A DNA stretch of 64,000 bases, from positions 875,001 through 939,000 of the forward strand of contig CP129466.1 of the NCBI GenBank assembly GCA_030583605.1, in the 5' to 3' direction. The notes beneath the pieces were generated by a model. It saw nothing but the letters and a program-made list of their open reading frames with translations, was not told the DNA's origin and did not search any database. The DNA is from Gammaproteobacteria bacterium. Lineage in GTDB: Bacteria; Pseudomonadota; Gammaproteobacteria; Steroidobacterales; GCA-2729495. The position numbers were made by a program, and so were the translations under genes. This document shows positions 38,341-48,202 of the stretch, piece after piece (the stretch's first letter is position 1; each line of letters begins with the position of its first letter).

Positions 38341-38555
38341 TGAAGGCTGGGGAACTCAGGACGAAGAGCAGCGCCGAGCTCCTGGAGCAGCTGCTGGAAC
38401 TGCGCCGCGAGCAGTTCAACCTGCGCGTGCAGCAGGCGACCGGACAGCAGGCCCGCCCCGACCAGATATCGCGGGTTCGCAGGGACATTGCCCGGCTCAA
38501 GACTGTTCTGCGGGAGCAGGAGTTGCGGCAGAAAACGGCGGGAGCCCGAGGATGA
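38340..38555 (+). CDS. rpmC: 50S ribosomal protein L29
   Basis: A 71-residue, mostly helical L29 near the tunnel exit. [20 protein letters not shown] and [19 protein letters not shown] are the family core. The start overlaps rplP by 1 nt and the end overlaps rpsQ by 4 nt, so all three are translationally coupled. Confidence 0.97.
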   Translation: MKAGELRTKSSAELLEQLLELRREQFNLRVQQATGQQARPDQISRVRRDIARLKTVLREQELRQKTAGARG

Positions 38556-38839
38556 GCGAGCAGAACATGCAAGCGACCAGCGGCGAAAAAGGCCGACGGA
38601 CGATGACCGGACGAGTGGTCAGCAGCAAGATGGACAAGACCGTAGCGGTGGCGATCGAGCGTGTCGTTCGTCATCCGTTGTTCGGCAAGTACATTCGCCG
38701 CACCACCCAGCTCCTTGCGCACGATGAATCCAATACCTGCCGGGAAGGTGATCTGGTCGCCATCGTCGAATGCCGGCCGATTTCGCGGCGCAAGTCCTGG
38801 CGCGTTGCAGAAGTCCTGCAGCGTACCGAGGCGCAGTGA
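38552..38839 (+). CDS. rpsQ: 30S ribosomal protein S17
   Basis: A 95-residue S17, a primary 16S-binding OB-fold protein. [20 protein letters not shown] is the family signature. About 12 extra residues precede it compared with E. coli. The start overlaps rpmC in an ATGA junction. Confidence 0.97.
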   Translation: MSEQNMQATSGEKGRRTMTGRVVSSKMDKTVAVAIERVVRHPLFGKYIRRTTQLLAHDESNTCREGDLVAIVECRPISRRKSWRVAEVLQRTEAQ

Positions 38840-38883
38840 TTGGCCTGTTGGCGCAGAACCTATCGGATTGGCGGAATGCAGTC

Positions 38884-39252
38884 ATGATTCAGATGCGGAC
38901 AATGCTCAACGCTGCGGACAACAGCGGCGCAAAGCGGCTGATGTGCATCAAGGTGCTCGGGGGGTCGAAGCGCCGCTACGCCGGCGTGGGTGACGTGATC
39001 AAAGTCAGCATCAAGGATGCGATCCCGAAGGGTCGCGTCAAGAAGGGCGAGGTTTATAGCGCCGTTGTCGTGCGCACAACCAAGGGAGTGCGCCGCCAGG
39101 ACGGTTCGCTGATTCGCTTCGATGACAACGCCGCGGTTCTGCTCTCACCGAAGCTGGAGCCGATCGGCACGCGAATTTTCGGACCGGTCACCCGCGAGCT
39201 GCGCACGGAGAACTTCATGAAGATCATTTCACTGGCACCGGAAGTGCTGTAG
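38884..39252 (+). CDS. rplN: 50S ribosomal protein L14
   Basis: A 122-residue L14 at the subunit interface, contacting 16S helix 14 and the silencing factor RsfS. It starts [17 protein letters not shown] and contains [23 protein letters not shown] 38884 is used; upstream codons in the same frame belong to the rpsQ region. Confidence 0.98.
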   Translation: MIQMRTMLNAADNSGAKRLMCIKVLGGSKRRYAGVGDVIKVSIKDAIPKGRVKKGEVYSAVVVRTTKGVRRQDGSLIRFDDNAAVLLSPKLEPIGTRIFGPVTRELRTENFMKIISLAPEVL

Positions 39253-39274
39253 GCCCCGGACCGGAACGACTGAT

Positions 39275-39589
39275 ATGAAGAAGATTCGCAAAGGCGATGA
39301 GGTGATCGTCACCACCGGCAAGGACAAGGGCCGTCGCGGCACTGTTCTGCGCGTGGACGGTGATCGCGTGGTGGTGGAAAACGTCAACGTGGTGAAAAAG
39401 CACCAGAAGCCGAACCCTGGCAAAAATCGCGCGGGCGGCATCATCGAGATGGAGATGCCGATGCACATCTCCAACGTGATGTTGTTCAACCCGATTTCGC
39501 AGAAGGGCGATCGGGTGGGCGTAAAGATTCTGGAAGACGGGCGCCGCGTGCGGATCTTCCGTTCGAATAACGAGGTGGTGGACGTCTAG
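39275..39589 (+). CDS. rplX: 50S ribosomal protein L24
   Basis: A 104-residue L24, an assembly initiator with a KOW fold. [20 protein letters not shown] and [20 protein letters not shown] are conserved. Normal length; rplE is 31 nt downstream. Confidence 0.97.
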   Translation: MKKIRKGDEVIVTTGKDKGRRGTVLRVDGDRVVVENVNVVKKHQKPNPGKNRAGGIIEMEMPMHISNVMLFNPISQKGDRVGVKILEDGRRVRIFRSNNEVVDV

Positions 39590-39620
39590 TCCCCTACGTT
39601 GCAGGACAGGTCCCGAAACC

Positions 39621-40160
39621 ATGGCAAGGCTACAACAGTTCTACGCGAAGGAAGTGGTGCCGAAGCTGCAGCAGCAGCTCGGGCTTGGCAACAGGCTCGA
39701 GGTACCGCGTATTACCAAGATCACGCTGAACATGGGCGTGGGCGAAGCGATCAACGACAAGAAGATCGTGGACAAAGCCATGGGCGATCTCATGCTCATC
39801 ACCGGGCAGAAGCCGGTTGCGACCAAGGCAAGGAAGTCCGTGGCGACCTTCAAGATTCGCCAGGGTCAGCTGATCGGCTGCAAGGTGACGCTGCGCCGGC
39901 AGCGAATGTACGAATTCCTCGATCGCCTCATCAATATCGCGATTCCCCGGATTCGTGACTTCCGCGGCCTGAACTCCCGTTCCTTCGATGGCCAGGGCAA
40001 CTACAGCCTCGGCATTCAGGAGCAGATCATCTTTCCGGAAGTCGACTACAGCCAGGTCGATGCGGTGCGTGGCCTGGATGTGACGATTACCACGACAGCG
40101 AGAAGTGACGCTCATGCGCGTGCGCTCCTCGAGGCGTTCAATTTTCCGTTCCGCAGGTAA
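39621..40160 (+). CDS. rplE: 50S ribosomal protein L5
   Basis: A 179-residue L5 that binds 5S rRNA in the central protuberance. [16 protein letters not shown] and [20 protein letters not shown] are family blocks. In E. coli the S8 repressor site lies near the rplX-rplE junction; I did not identify one. rpsN is 32 nt downstream. Confidence 0.98.
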   Translation: MARLQQFYAKEVVPKLQQQLGLGNRLEVPRITKITLNMGVGEAINDKKIVDKAMGDLMLITGQKPVATKARKSVATFKIRQGQLIGCKVTLRRQRMYEFLDRLINIAIPRIRDFRGLNSRSFDGQGNYSLGIQEQIIFPEVDYSQVDAVRGLDVTITTTARSDAHARALLEAFNFPFRR

Positions 40161-40192
40161 CCGACGGACCTAGCAAGGCGAGCAATATCCCG

Positions 40193-40498
40193 ATGGCAAA
40201 GAAATCAATGGTTCTGCGTGAGACCAGGCGCCTGAAAACGGTGCAGCGCTATGCGAAGAAGCGCGCGGAGCTCAAGAAACTGATTCAGAACCCTGCAACC
40301 GGCGACGAGCACCGGCAGGACGCGCTACGCCAGCTCCAGGCGTTGCCGCGCGACGCCAATCCGATCCGGCTGCGCAGCCGTTGCGCGATCACTGGGCGCT
40401 CGCGTGGCTACTACCAGAAGTTCGGGCTGGGGCGTAACAAGCTGCGTGAACAGGCAATGGCCGGCAACGTCCCCGGTCTCACCAAGGCAAGCTGGTAA
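40193..40498 (+). CDS. rpsN: 30S ribosomal protein S14, zinc-independent form
   Basis: A 101-residue S14 of the long type. It has only one cysteine in the [16 protein letters not shown] region, not the CxxC pairs of the short zinc-binding form. It completes the 30S head. Normal spc operon position between rplE and rpsH. Confidence 0.97.
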   Translation: MAKKSMVLRETRRLKTVQRYAKKRAELKKLIQNPATGDEHRQDALRQLQALPRDANPIRLRSRCAITGRSRGYYQKFGLGRNKLREQAMAGNVPGLTKASW

Positions 40499-40520
40499 GG
40501 CGCGCGGGAGCAATCGTCCA

Positions 40521-40919
40521 ATGAGCATGAATGATCCCATAGCCGACATGTTGACTCGCATCCGCAATGGCCAGCGGGCGGGGCTGAAGAGCGTGAGCAT
40601 GCCTTCATCGCACCACAAGGAGGCCATCGCCGCGGTGTTGCGCGACGAGGGCTATATCGACACCTTCCAGGTGAGCGAGAAACCGGGAAACCAGCGTGAG
40701 CTGGTGGTGGAACTGAAGTACTTCGACGGCAGGCCGGTGATCGAGCACCTGCGCCGGGTGAGCCGGCCGGGGCTGCGCAGCTACCGGCGCAAGGACAAGC
40801 TGCCGAAGGTGATGGGTGGCCTGGGCGTGGCCATCATATCGACGCCAGTCGGGGTCATGAGCGACCGTGCCGCACGATCGCGCGGGCTCGGCGGCGAAGT
40901 GATCTGTGTGGTTTCCTGA
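40521..40919 (+). CDS. rpsH: 30S ribosomal protein S8
   Basis: A 132-residue S8 that binds 16S helix 21 and represses the spc operon in E. coli. It starts [18 protein letters not shown] and ends [20 protein letters not shown] 40521 is chosen; the frame is open upstream into rpsN but without homology. Confidence 0.98.
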   Translation: MSMNDPIADMLTRIRNGQRAGLKSVSMPSSHHKEAIAAVLRDEGYIDTFQVSEKPGNQRELVVELKYFDGRPVIEHLRRVSRPGLRSYRRKDKLPKVMGGLGVAIISTPVGVMSDRAARSRGLGGEVICVVS

Positions 40920-40963
40920 CGGCAATACCGATTACGGCATGAACGGATCCGTGGGTTAAGAAC

Positions 40964-41497
40964 ATGTCCAGAGTCGCAAAAAGACCGGTTGAGCTGCCGA
41001 AGGGCGTGGAAGTCACCGCTGCTCCATCGACGGTGAAGGTCAAGGGACCGAAGGGCGAGCTCTCGCTGGCGTTGCATCCACGTGTCGAGGTTCGCGTTGC
41101 CGACGGCAAGGCGCAGGTCGCGGCCCGCTCCGGCGGGCGCACCGCGAACGTCGTATCCGGCACGACTCGCGCACTGCTCGCGAACATGGTCGCCGGAGTG
41201 ACCAAGGGTTTCGAGCGCAAGCTCGAGCTGGTGGGCGTCGGTTATCGCGCTCAGGCGCAGGGACGCAAGCTCAACCTGACGCTCGGGTTTTCGCACCCGG
41301 TGGTCTACGCGGTACCGGAAGGTATCACCGTGGAGACTCCGAGCCAGACCGAGATCATCGTCAAGGGAGTCGATCGACAGAAGGTCGGCCAGGTTGCGGC
41401 CGAAATCCGGGCGTACCGATCACCGGAGCCGTACAAGGGCAAGGGTGTTCGCTACGCAGATGAAAAGGTAGTGCTGAAGGAAGCGAAGAAGAAGTAG
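40964..41497 (+). CDS. rplF: 50S ribosomal protein L6
   Basis: A 177-residue L6 near the sarcin-ricin loop. It has two homologous domains, with VELPKGVEV at the start and the signature [16 protein letters not shown] near the end. It is the target region of some aminoglycoside-resistance changes in relatives; none is apparent. Confidence 0.98.
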   Translation: MSRVAKRPVELPKGVEVTAAPSTVKVKGPKGELSLALHPRVEVRVADGKAQVAARSGGRTANVVSGTTRALLANMVAGVTKGFERKLELVGVGYRAQAQGRKLNLTLGFSHPVVYAVPEGITVETPSQTEIIVKGVDRQKVGQVAAEIRAYRSPEPYKGKGVRYADEKVVLKEAKKK

Positions 41498-41535
41498 TCG
41501 CGACCGTTGGTCGCGCAGAGCGGAACTTTCGATCC

Positions 41536-41889
41536 ATGAGAAAGAACGAAGTAAGACTGCGCCGTGCCCGAAGGGGGCGGTTTCAGATCCGGGAACTTGC
41601 GGTGCATCGTTTGTCGATTCACCGCACACCGCGTCACATCTACGCGCAGCTCATTGCGCCCGATGGTGGCACGGTGGTCGCTGCGGCATCGACCGTGCAG
41701 GCTGCAGTTCGCCAGGGCGTCAAGAACACCGGAAACGTCGCTGCCGCAGCCGCGGTCGGCAAGGCAATTGCCGAGAAGGCGAAGGCAGCGGGCGTGAGCC
41801 GAGTCGCGTTCGACCGATCGGGTTTTCGCTTCCACGGCCGCGTCAAGGCGCTGGCCGACGCCGCCCGCGAGAGCGGGCTCGAGTTCTAG
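41536..41889 (+). CDS. rplR: 50S ribosomal protein L18
   Basis: A 117-residue L18 that binds 5S rRNA with L5. It has [18 protein letters not shown] and [20 protein letters not shown]. The basic N-terminus is normal. rpsE follows after 14 nt. Confidence 0.97.
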   Translation: MRKNEVRLRRARRGRFQIRELAVHRLSIHRTPRHIYAQLIAPDGGTVVAAASTVQAAVRQGVKNTGNVAAAAAVGKAIAEKAKAAGVSRVAFDRSGFRFHGRVKALADAARESGLEF

Positions 41890-41903
41890 CAGGGTATTGA
41901 AGC

Positions 41904-42416
41904 ATGGCCAGATTTGAACAGGCAGCGACATCTTCCGGCGACGACTTCCTCGAGAAGCTCGTCACGGTGAACCGCGTGGCCAAAGTCGTGAAGGGCGGGC
42001 GCCAATTCGGCTTCACGGCACTGACCGTGGTCGGCGACGGCAAGGGGCAGGTTGCCTTCGGGTATGGCAAGGCTCGTGAGGTGCCAAACGCGATTCAGAA
42101 GGCGATGCAGGCTGCACGCAAGAACATGCGTCGTGTCGATCTGCACAAGGACACCCTGCACTGCGCGATGACCGGCTCGCACGGCGCGACGCGTGTTTAC
42201 ATGCAGCCGGCTGCGGAAGGCACGGGCATCATCGCCGGCGGCGCCATGCGCGCCGTGCTCGAGTGCGCCGGCGTGCGCAACGTGCTTGCCAAGATCTACG
42301 GATCGCGCAATCCGATCAACGTCGTGCGCGCGACCGTCAAGGCGCTGCAGGCCGCGCGCTCTCCCGAGATGATCGCGGCCAAGCGTGGCAAGACATTGAG
42401 CGAGATCCAGGACTGA
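41904..42416 (+). CDS. rpsE: 30S ribosomal protein S5
   Basis: A 170-residue S5 in the decoding and mRNA-entry region. The N-terminal dsRBD-like domain includes [20 protein letters not shown]. The C-terminal domain has [18 protein letters not shown]. The loop that carries spectinomycin-resistance changes ([16 protein letters not shown]) looks wild type. rpmD follows after 4 nt. Confidence 0.98.
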   Translation: MARFEQAATSSGDDFLEKLVTVNRVAKVVKGGRQFGFTALTVVGDGKGQVAFGYGKAREVPNAIQKAMQAARKNMRRVDLHKDTLHCAMTGSHGATRVYMQPAAEGTGIIAGGAMRAVLECAGVRNVLAKIYGSRNPINVVRATVKALQAARSPEMIAAKRGKTLSEIQD

Positions 42417-42420
42417 CCAG

Positions 42421-42609
42421 ATGGGCAAGCCCGGTAAAATCAAGGTAACCCTGGTGCGGAGCACTGCCGGACGCATTGCTGCACATCGGGCCTGCGTCAA
42501 TGGACTGGGCCTGCGCAGGATCCGGCAGTCGGTCGTCGTGGCCGACACGCCGGCCAATCGGGGCATGATCAACCGCGCGGCGTACCTGCTGCGCGTCGAG
42601 GAGGCGTGA
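42421..42609 (+). CDS. rpmD: 50S ribosomal protein L30
   Basis: A 62-residue L30. [20 protein letters not shown] and [12 protein letters not shown] match the family. Its TGA stop shares its last base with the rplO ATG. Confidence 0.96.
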   Translation: MGKPGKIKVTLVRSTAGRIAAHRACVNGLGLRRIRQSVVVADTPANRGMINRAAYLLRVEEA

Positions 42610-43037
42610 TGCGACTGAACGACCTCAAGCCCGGCAGCCGCAAGGCGCCGAAGCGGCTCGGCCGCGGCAGTTCGGCCGGGCAAGGCAAAACCTGCGGGCG
42701 CGGCCATAAGGGCCAGCATGCGCGTGCCGGCGGCTACCACAAGGTCGGTTTCGAAGGCGGCCAGATGCCGCTGCAGCGCCGCCTGCCGAAGATTGGTTTC
42801 GTGTCCGCCAAGGCCATCGAGACCGCGGAGGTGCGGCTTCACGAGCTGGGCATTCCCGCCGATGACGTGATCGATCTCGACAGTCTGAAGCGGGCAGGGA
42901 TCGTGCATCAGCAGGCCCTGCGCGCGAAAGTGATCCTGTCAGGTGCTCTCGACAAGGCAGTGCGGGTTCGCGGCCTGGCGTTGACCGCCGGTGCCCGCAA
43001 GGCTATCGAGACCGCAGGCGGCTCGATCCAGGAATGA
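42609..43037 (+). CDS. rplO: 50S ribosomal protein L15
   Basis: A 142-residue L15, a late-assembly protein that threads into 23S r[23 protein letters not shown] and [17 protein letters not shown] are the glycine-rich RNA-binding start. ATG 42609 overlaps the rpmD stop by one base; a GTG at 42606 is an alternative. Confidence 0.97.
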   Translation: MRLNDLKPGSRKAPKRLGRGSSAGQGKTCGRGHKGQHARAGGYHKVGFEGGQMPLQRRLPKIGFVSAKAIETAEVRLHELGIPADDVIDLDSLKRAGIVHQQALRAKVILSGALDKAVRVRGLALTAGARKAIETAGGSIQE

Positions 43038-43092
43038 TCCGGTAACGCAGCGTGCGTTGCGCGGGAATTTAAGGAAGGCAAGAGGCAAAGTC

Positions 43093-44436
43093 GTGGCGAA
43101 GGGCGGTTTGGTCAATCCGGCGGCAGCATTGTCGGAAGCAACCCGTTTTGCCGACTTGCGGCAGCGAATCCTGTTCCTGCTCGGCGCGCTGTTCGTGTAC
43201 CGCGTTGGCACGTTCATTCCGGTCCCGGGTATCGATCCGGAGGCACTCGACCGTTTCTTTCAGCAGCAGTCGGGCACGATCCTGTCGATGTTCAACATGT
43301 TCTCGGGCGGTGCGCTCGAGCGCATGAGCATGTTCGCGCTGGGCATCATGCCGTACATCTCCGCATCCATCATCCTGCAGATGGCGGCCACCGTGGTGCC
43401 ATCACTGGCCCGGATCAAGAAGGAAGGCGAGTCGGGCCGGCGCAAGATCACGCAGTGGACGCGTTACAGCACTGTTCTCCTCGGTGGTTTCCAGTCGGTC
43501 GGGGCGGCGCTCGCGATGCAGAACCAGGGGCTGGTGATCAACCCCGGCTTCAACTTCGTGTTCACGGCCGTCGTGACCCTGGTCACGGGCACCATATTCC
43601 TCATGTGGCTCGGCGAGCAGATCACCGAACGGGGCATCGGTAACGGCATCACGATGATCATCCTCGGCAGCATCGTCGCGGGACTGCCTACGGCCATCGG
43701 CAGCACCCTCGAGCTGGTCAACACCGGTGAGATATCCGCGATCCTGGCGCTGATGCTGGTCCTGCTGGTGTTCGGCATCACCACTGCCGTGTGCTTCCTC
43801 GAGCGCGGCCAGCGTCGCCTGCCGGTGCACTATGCGAAGCGTCAGCAGGGCCGGCGGCTCTATGCCGGGCAATCCACGCATCTGCCATTCAAGATCAACA
43901 TGTCCGGCGTCATTCCGCCGATCTTCGCCTCGAGCCTCATCCTGTTTCCCGCAACCATCGCGAGCTGGTTCGGGACCAACGAGAGCTTCGGCTGGCTGCA
44001 GACCCTTGCCGCTGAGCTGTCGCCGGGCCAGTTGCTCTACGACCTGCTCTATGCCGTGCTGATCCTGTTTTTCTGCTTCTTCTATACCGCCCTGGTATTC
44101 GATGCGCGGGAGACGGCCGACAACCTCAAGCGCTCGGGGGCGTTCCTGCCGGGAATCCGGCCGGGCCAGCAGACCGCCGAGTACATCGACCGCGTACTGA
44201 CACGCCTCACCTTCTGGGGCGGCCTCTACATCATGCTCATCTGCCTGTTGCCACAGTTGATGATCACGTACTGGAAGGTGCCGTTCTACTTCGGCGGCAC
44301 GTCGCTGTTGATCATCGTGGTGGGTAGCATGGATTTCATGGCCCAGTTGCAGGCGCACATGATGTCGCATCAGTACAAGGGCCTGCTCGAGAAGGCCAAC
44401 CTGCGTGGTTACGGCAGGGCGGGCCAGATCCGCTGA
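43093..44436 (+). CDS. secY: Preprotein translocase subunit SecY
   Basis: A 447-residue SecY, the channel of the Sec translocon, with ten expected membrane segments. Early motifs are [15 protein letters not shown] and the plug-region [18 protein letters not shown]. The cytoplasmic loop near the C-terminus contains [15 protein letters not shown]. The GTG start at 43093 gives [13 protein letters not shown]; upstream codons belong to the rplO end. It sits in the usual place at the end of the spc operon, and its partner SecE is 26 kb upstream. Confidence 0.98.
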   Translation: MAKGGLVNPAAALSEATRFADLRQRILFLLGALFVYRVGTFIPVPGIDPEALDRFFQQQSGTILSMFNMFSGGALERMSMFALGIMPYISASIILQMAATVVPSLARIKKEGESGRRKITQWTRYSTVLLGGFQSVGAALAMQNQGLVINPGFNFVFTAVVTLVTGTIFLMWLGEQITERGIGNGITMIILGSIVAGLPTAIGSTLELVNTGEISAILALMLVLLVFGITTAVCFLERGQRRLPVHYAKRQQGRRLYAGQSTHLPFKINMSGVIPPIFASSLILFPATIASWFGTNESFGWLQTLAAELSPGQLLYDLLYAVLILFFCFFYTALVFDARETADNLKRSGAFLPGIRPGQQTAEYIDRVLTRLTFWGGLYIMLICLLPQLMITYWKVPFYFGGTSLLIIVVGSMDFMAQLQAHMMSHQYKGLLEKANLRGYGRAGQIR

Positions 44437-44476
44437 GCGGATCGGCGATTGTGAAAGGGTTTCCCGGAGACAGGAC

Positions 44477-44590
44477 ATGAAAGTTCGGCCTTCAGTAAAA
44501 CGGATCTGCAGGAACTGCAAGATCATCCGCCGCAACGGCAGGGTACGGGTGATCTGCCCGGATCCCCGTCACAAGCAGCGCCAGGGCTGA
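44477..44590 (+). CDS. rpmJ: 50S ribosomal protein L36, zinc-binding form
   Basis: A 37-residue L36. Cys11, Cys14, Cys27 and His32 form the full C-C-C-H zinc ribbon, so this is the zinc-containing version. AGGACA lies just upstream of the ATG. It lies between secY and rpsM as in other gammaproteobacteria. Confidence 0.96.
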   Translation: MKVRPSVKRICRNCKIIRRNGRVRVICPDPRHKQRQG

Positions 44591-44621
44591 GACTCAGCGC
44601 TTTACCTCGGAGATGGCATGA

Positions 44622-44978
44622 ATGGCGCGTATAGCGGGCATTAACATACCGGCGAACAAGCACGTGGTGATCGCCCTTACCAGCATCTACGGCATCGGCC
44701 GCAGCAGCGCAGCGCTGTTCTGCAAGGCGGCCAACGTGGCCGAGGATGCAAAGGTCAAGGACCTTACCGAATCCGAGGTCGAGCGCCTGCGTGCCGTGAT
44801 CGCCAAGGTGCCGGTCGAAGGCGACCTGCGGCGCCAGGTTTCCATGAACATCAAGCGGCTGATGGACCTTGGCACCTACCGCGGCCTGCGTCATCGCAAG
44901 GGTCTGCCGCTGCGTGGCCAGCGCACCCGCACCAACGCGAGGACACGCAAAGGTCCGCGGCGGGCGATCCGCAAATAA
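44622..44978 (+). CDS. rpsM: 30S ribosomal protein S13
   Basis: A 118-residue S13 in the 30S head, forming bridges to L5 and touching P-site tRNA through its C-terminal tail. [20 protein letters not shown] and [19 protein letters not shown] are conserved. In E. coli S4 represses the alpha operon at a pseudoknot before rpsM; the 31-nt gap after rpmJ is too short to hold it all. Confidence 0.98.
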   Translation: MARIAGINIPANKHVVIALTSIYGIGRSSAALFCKAANVAEDAKVKDLTESEVERLRAVIAKVPVEGDLRRQVSMNIKRLMDLGTYRGLRHRKGLPLRGQRTRTNARTRKGPRRAIRK

Positions 44979-45007
44979 CACCTGAGAGCAGGAGAGACGG
45001 TCAGCGA

Positions 45008-45409
45008 ATGAATACCCAGCAGCCAGCCGCACCCCAGAAGGCGCGCAAGAAGACGAAGAAGCATGTGGTGGACGGCATCGCCCACGTGCATGCTTCGTTC
45101 AACAATACGATCATCACGATCTCCGACCGGCAGGGCAATGTCCTGTCATGGGCGTCTGCCGGCGGCTGCGGCTTTCGCGGATCGCGCAAGAGCACTCCGT
45201 TCGCCGCCCAGGTGGCTGCCGAGAAAGCAGGAGTCGCGGCACTGGAGCACGGCGTGAAGACGCTCGAGGTGCTCGTTCAGGGCCCGGGCCCGGGCCGCGA
45301 GTCGGCGGTGCGCTCGCTGAACTCGGTCGGCTTCAAGATCACGAATATCGAGGATGTCACTCCGATTCCCCACAATGGCTGTCGTCCGCCCAAGAAGCGG
45401 CGGGTCTGA
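45008..45409 (+). CDS. rpsK: 30S ribosomal protein S11
   Basis: A 133-residue S11 in the platform near the E site. [20 protein letters not shown] and [20 protein letters not shown] are family blocks. The latter contains the Asn-Gly pair that forms isoaspartate in some bacteria. rpsD is 13 nt downstream. Confidence 0.98.
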   Translation: MNTQQPAAPQKARKKTKKHVVDGIAHVHASFNNTIITISDRQGNVLSWASAGGCGFRGSRKSTPFAAQVAAEKAGVAALEHGVKTLEVLVQGPGPGRESAVRSLNSVGFKITNIEDVTPIPHNGCRPPKKRRV

Positions 45410-45422
45410 AGAGTAACCAAGC

Positions 45423-46046
45423 ATGGCGAGATATCTGGGACCAACTTGCAAGCTGTCACGCCGGGAGGGGACTGACCTCTTCCTGAAGAGCGGCATCAAG
45501 CCGCTGGACGCCAAGTGCAAGCTCGAATCACCCCCGGGCGCGAGCCAGGGCGCGCGCAAGGGCCGCTTGTCGGACTACGGACTGCAACTGCGCGAGAAGC
45601 AGAAGCTGCGCCGCATGTATGGCGTGCTCGAGCGCCAGTTCCGCAATTACTACAAGAAGGCCACCCGCATGAAGGGCGCCACCGGCGAGAACCTGCTGCG
45701 GATCCTCGAAGGCCGGCTCGACAACACCGTCTACCGCATGGGTTTTGCCACTACCCGAGCCGAGGCCCGCCAGTTGGTCGGTCATCGTGCCGTGATGGTC
45801 AACGACAAGATCGTGGACATTCCGTCGTACCAGGTTGCGGCGGGCGATACGGTGGAAATTCGCGAGAAGGCGAAGAAGCAGGTGCGCATCCAGAGTGCCC
45901 TGTCCATTGCCAGCCAGGTCGGGTTCCCCGAGTGGGTTCAGGTCGACGACAAGAAGATGGTAGGCGTGCTGAAGCAGGCCCCTGCCCGTGAAGATATCCT
46001 GCCCGACATCAACGAGAACCTCGTTGTCGAGCTCTACTCCAAGTAA
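45423..46046 (+). CDS. rpsD: 30S ribosomal protein S4
   Basis: A 207-residue S4, a primary 16S binder and part of the mRNA-entry helicase. [20 protein letters not shown] at the start and an S4 RNA-binding domain ([20 protein letters not shown]) in the middle are clear. In E. coli it is the alpha operon repressor. rpoA begins 16 nt downstream. Confidence 0.98.
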   Translation: MARYLGPTCKLSRREGTDLFLKSGIKPLDAKCKLESPPGASQGARKGRLSDYGLQLREKQKLRRMYGVLERQFRNYYKKATRMKGATGENLLRILEGRLDNTVYRMGFATTRAEARQLVGHRAVMVNDKIVDIPSYQVAAGDTVEIREKAKKQVRIQSALSIASQVGFPEWVQVDDKKMVGVLKQAPAREDILPDINENLVVELYSK

Positions 46047-46062
46047 GCAGGAGCGCGTATCC

Positions 46063-47064
46063 ATGCCCGAGACAGCAAAGGAATTCCTCAAGCCCCGCAG
46101 CGTGCGCGTGCAGCCCGAGAACGCCACCCGGGCAAGGATCATCATCGAGCCGTTCGAGCGCGGATTCGGTCACACGCTCGGCAATGCCCTGCGGCGTATC
46201 CTGCTCTCGAGCATGCCTGGCGCTGCAGTCACCGAGGTCGAGATCGAAAACGTGCTGCACGAGTACACCACGATCGAGGGCGTGCAGGAGGACGTGGTCG
46301 AAGTCCTGCTCAATCTCAAGCAGCTGGCGATCCGGATGCACCAACGCGACCGGGCCGAGCTGACGCTGGCCAAGAAGGGTCCCGGCCCGGTGCGTGCCGG
46401 CGACATCGCGACCGACCACGACGTCGAGATCGTCAACCCTGATCTCGTCATTGCCAATCTCACGAGCGCCGGCGATCTCAGGATGATGCTCACCATCGAG
46501 CGTGGCCGCGGCTATCGGCCGGCAACGCAGCGGATCAACTTCGAGGGCCAGACGACGGGACCTATCGGGAGGTTGCAACTCGATGCTTCCTTCAGCCCCA
46601 TCCGCAGGGTCAGCTACACGGTCGAGGCAGCACGTGTCGAGCAGCGCACCGACCTCGACAAACTGATCCTCGACGTGGAGACCAACGGGACGATCGACGC
46701 CGAGGAAGCGGTACGGCGGTCCGGCAACATCCTAACCGACCAGCTCGAGGTGTTTGTCGATCTGCGCGGCAAGGACGAGGCAGGCGCCGCAGCGGCCGAG
46801 ACGCAGATTGACCCGATCCTGACGCGCCCGGTCGACGAGCTGGAGCTCACGGTGCGTTCCGCCAATTGCCTCAAGGCGGAGAACATCAACTACATCGGGG
46901 ACCTCGTGCAACGCACCGAGGTCGAGTTGCTGCGCACGCCGAACCTCGGCAAGAAGTCCCTTACCGAGATCAAGGAAGTGCTCGAAAGCCACGGCCTGTC
47001 GCTTGGCATGCGTGTCGAAGGCTGGCCGCCTCCGGGTCTCATCCGCGACGACAAGGCCGCCTGA
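46063..47064 (+). CDS. rpoA: DNA-directed RNA polymerase subunit alpha
   Basis: A 333-residue alpha subunit. The N-terminal domain (to about 235) dimerises and scaffolds beta and beta-prime; [19 protein letters not shown] is its signature. The C-terminal domain keeps [11 protein letters not shown], which matches the E. coli surface contacting UP elements and activators. The frame is open 25 codons upstream of ATG 46063, but the AAGCAGGAG ribosome-binding site and homology support this start. Confidence 0.98.
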   Translation: MPETAKEFLKPRSVRVQPENATRARIIIEPFERGFGHTLGNALRRILLSSMPGAAVTEVEIENVLHEYTTIEGVQEDVVEVLLNLKQLAIRMHQRDRAELTLAKKGPGPVRAGDIATDHDVEIVNPDLVIANLTSAGDLRMMLTIERGRGYRPATQRINFEGQTTGPIGRLQLDASFSPIRRVSYTVEAARVEQRTDLDKLILDVETNGTIDAEEAVRRSGNILTDQLEVFVDLRGKDEAGAAAAETQIDPILTRPVDELELTVRSANCLKAENINYIGDLVQRTEVELLRTPNLGKKSLTEIKEVLESHGLSLGMRVEGWPPPGLIRDDKAA

Positions 47065-47103
47065 CTCGGAAATCCGGCGGATACAGAAAGCAGGAACTGA
47101 CGC

Positions 47104-47487
47104 ATGCGCCACCATAAAACGGGTCGTACCCTCGGCCGGAAGAGCAGCCATCGCACCGCGATGTACCGCAACATGGCCGCCTCGTTGATTCGCCACGAAA
47201 CGGTGCGCACCACCCTGCCCAAGGCCAAGGAGTTGCGCCGTGTGGTCGAGCCCCTGATCACGCTCGCAAAGCAGGACGCGGTCGCCCGGCGGCGACTCGC
47301 CTTCAACCGCCTGCGTGACCGGGACAGCGTCACCAAGCTCTTCAACGAGCTCGGGCCGCGTTTCAAGGCCCGACCGGGCGGCTACCTGCGCATCCTGAAA
47401 ATGGGATTCCGACGCGGGGACTCGGCTCCGATGGCTCTCGTCATGCTGCTCGACCAGCCGGAGAAGGCGGAGGCAGCGGCGGAATAG
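47104..47487 (+). CDS. rplQ: 50S ribosomal protein L17
   Basis: A 127-residue L17 near the tunnel exit, last gene of the alpha operon. [20 protein letters not shown] and [17 protein letters not shown] are conserved. The 173 nt to the convergent crcB gene contain no clear T-tailed terminator. Confidence 0.97.
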   Translation: MRHHKTGRTLGRKSSHRTAMYRNMAASLIRHETVRTTLPKAKELRRVVEPLITLAKQDAVARRRLAFNRLRDRDSVTKLFNELGPRFKARPGGYLRILKMGFRRGDSAPMALVMLLDQPEKAEAAAE

Positions 47488-47660
47488 CGTCGTAGCCAGC
47501 AGCCCAAACCTCGATTTTTGGCACGCGTCGTGCGACCCGCTGACGACAGATTCCGGCACGGACTGTCTGCGCGCCATGCCGGCAGGGGAGGACGGCCGCG
47601 TGCAACGACGGGAGTAAGGCCGGCAAGCCTGCTGCTTTCGAAGCGGCGCAACTCAAGAGA

Positions 47661-48044
47661 TCAGGACGGTCGAGATGTGGCGGCCAGGAACCCGAGCCAC
47701 AGCAGCAGGATGCCGATCACCACGCTCGCGACCACGTAGCCGCCTGCCACCAGCATCTCCTGCCGACGCAGGAGGTAGAAGGTTTCCAGGCCGAACGCCG
47801 AGAACGTGGTGAACCCGCCCGCCAGGCCGGTAAAGAGAAACAGACGGGCGTCGGGCGAAAAGAGCTCGTGCTTCACGACGAGGCCCGCGACAACGCCTAC
47901 GGCAAAGCATCCCAGGACATTGACGAGGAAGGTGCCGGTCGGGAAGCGCCACCCGACGGTATGGTGGAGCATCCAGCCTGACAGCAGGTGCCTGGCCACC
48001 GATCCCATGGCGCCGCCAACTGCTACCAGCGCGATACCCCTCAC
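47661..48044 (-). CDS. crcB: Fluoride ion channel CrcB/Fluc
   Basis: A 127-residue membrane protein with four hydrophobic segments. It matches CrcB/Fluc fluoride exporters, which assemble as antiparallel dimers. The signatures are GGAMGSVARHLLS, FPTGTFLVNVLGCF and GLAGGFTTFSAFGLE, the last holding the pore TTFS motif. It starts at GTG 48044 with GAGGGA at a suitable distance upstream. It converges on rplQ and lies downstream of the RND gene on the same strand. No fluoride riboswitch was recognised before it. Confidence 0.94.
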   Translation of the reverse strand: MRGIALVAVGGAMGSVARHLLSGWMLHHTVGWRFPTGTFLVNVLGCFAVGVVAGLVVKHELFSPDARLFLFTGLAGGFTTFSAFGLETFYLLRRQEMLVAGGYVVASVVIGILLLWLGFLAATSRPS

Positions 48045-48202
48045 CGCATCCCTCGCAGCCCGCCCGGTGCGGGCCGGCGGGGCATGGTGCGGCCGTTACC
48101 TCGCCTGTCGCGTCGAGCAGACGCCAGGTTGTTTACTCTGGTCGCATTAACCATAGAATTTTCGAAAGGGGCGGGTCCGAAGGCTGCCGCTCCCGGGAGC
48201 GT

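Noticed and set aside
47488-47660. Terminator between rplQ and crcB
   Set aside because: CCGGCA/TGCCGG pairing exists but with an 18-nt loop and no T run. No reliable terminator can be called.
48188-48201. Palindrome CGCTCCCGGGAGCG next to the RND stop codon
   Set aside because: It has no loop room and no T run on either strand, so it is not a convincing terminator. It may be chance.
48045-48202. Fluoride riboswitch before crcB
   Set aside because: The minus-strand upstream sequence was read for the crcB pseudoknot pattern and none was recognised. A covariance search would settle it.
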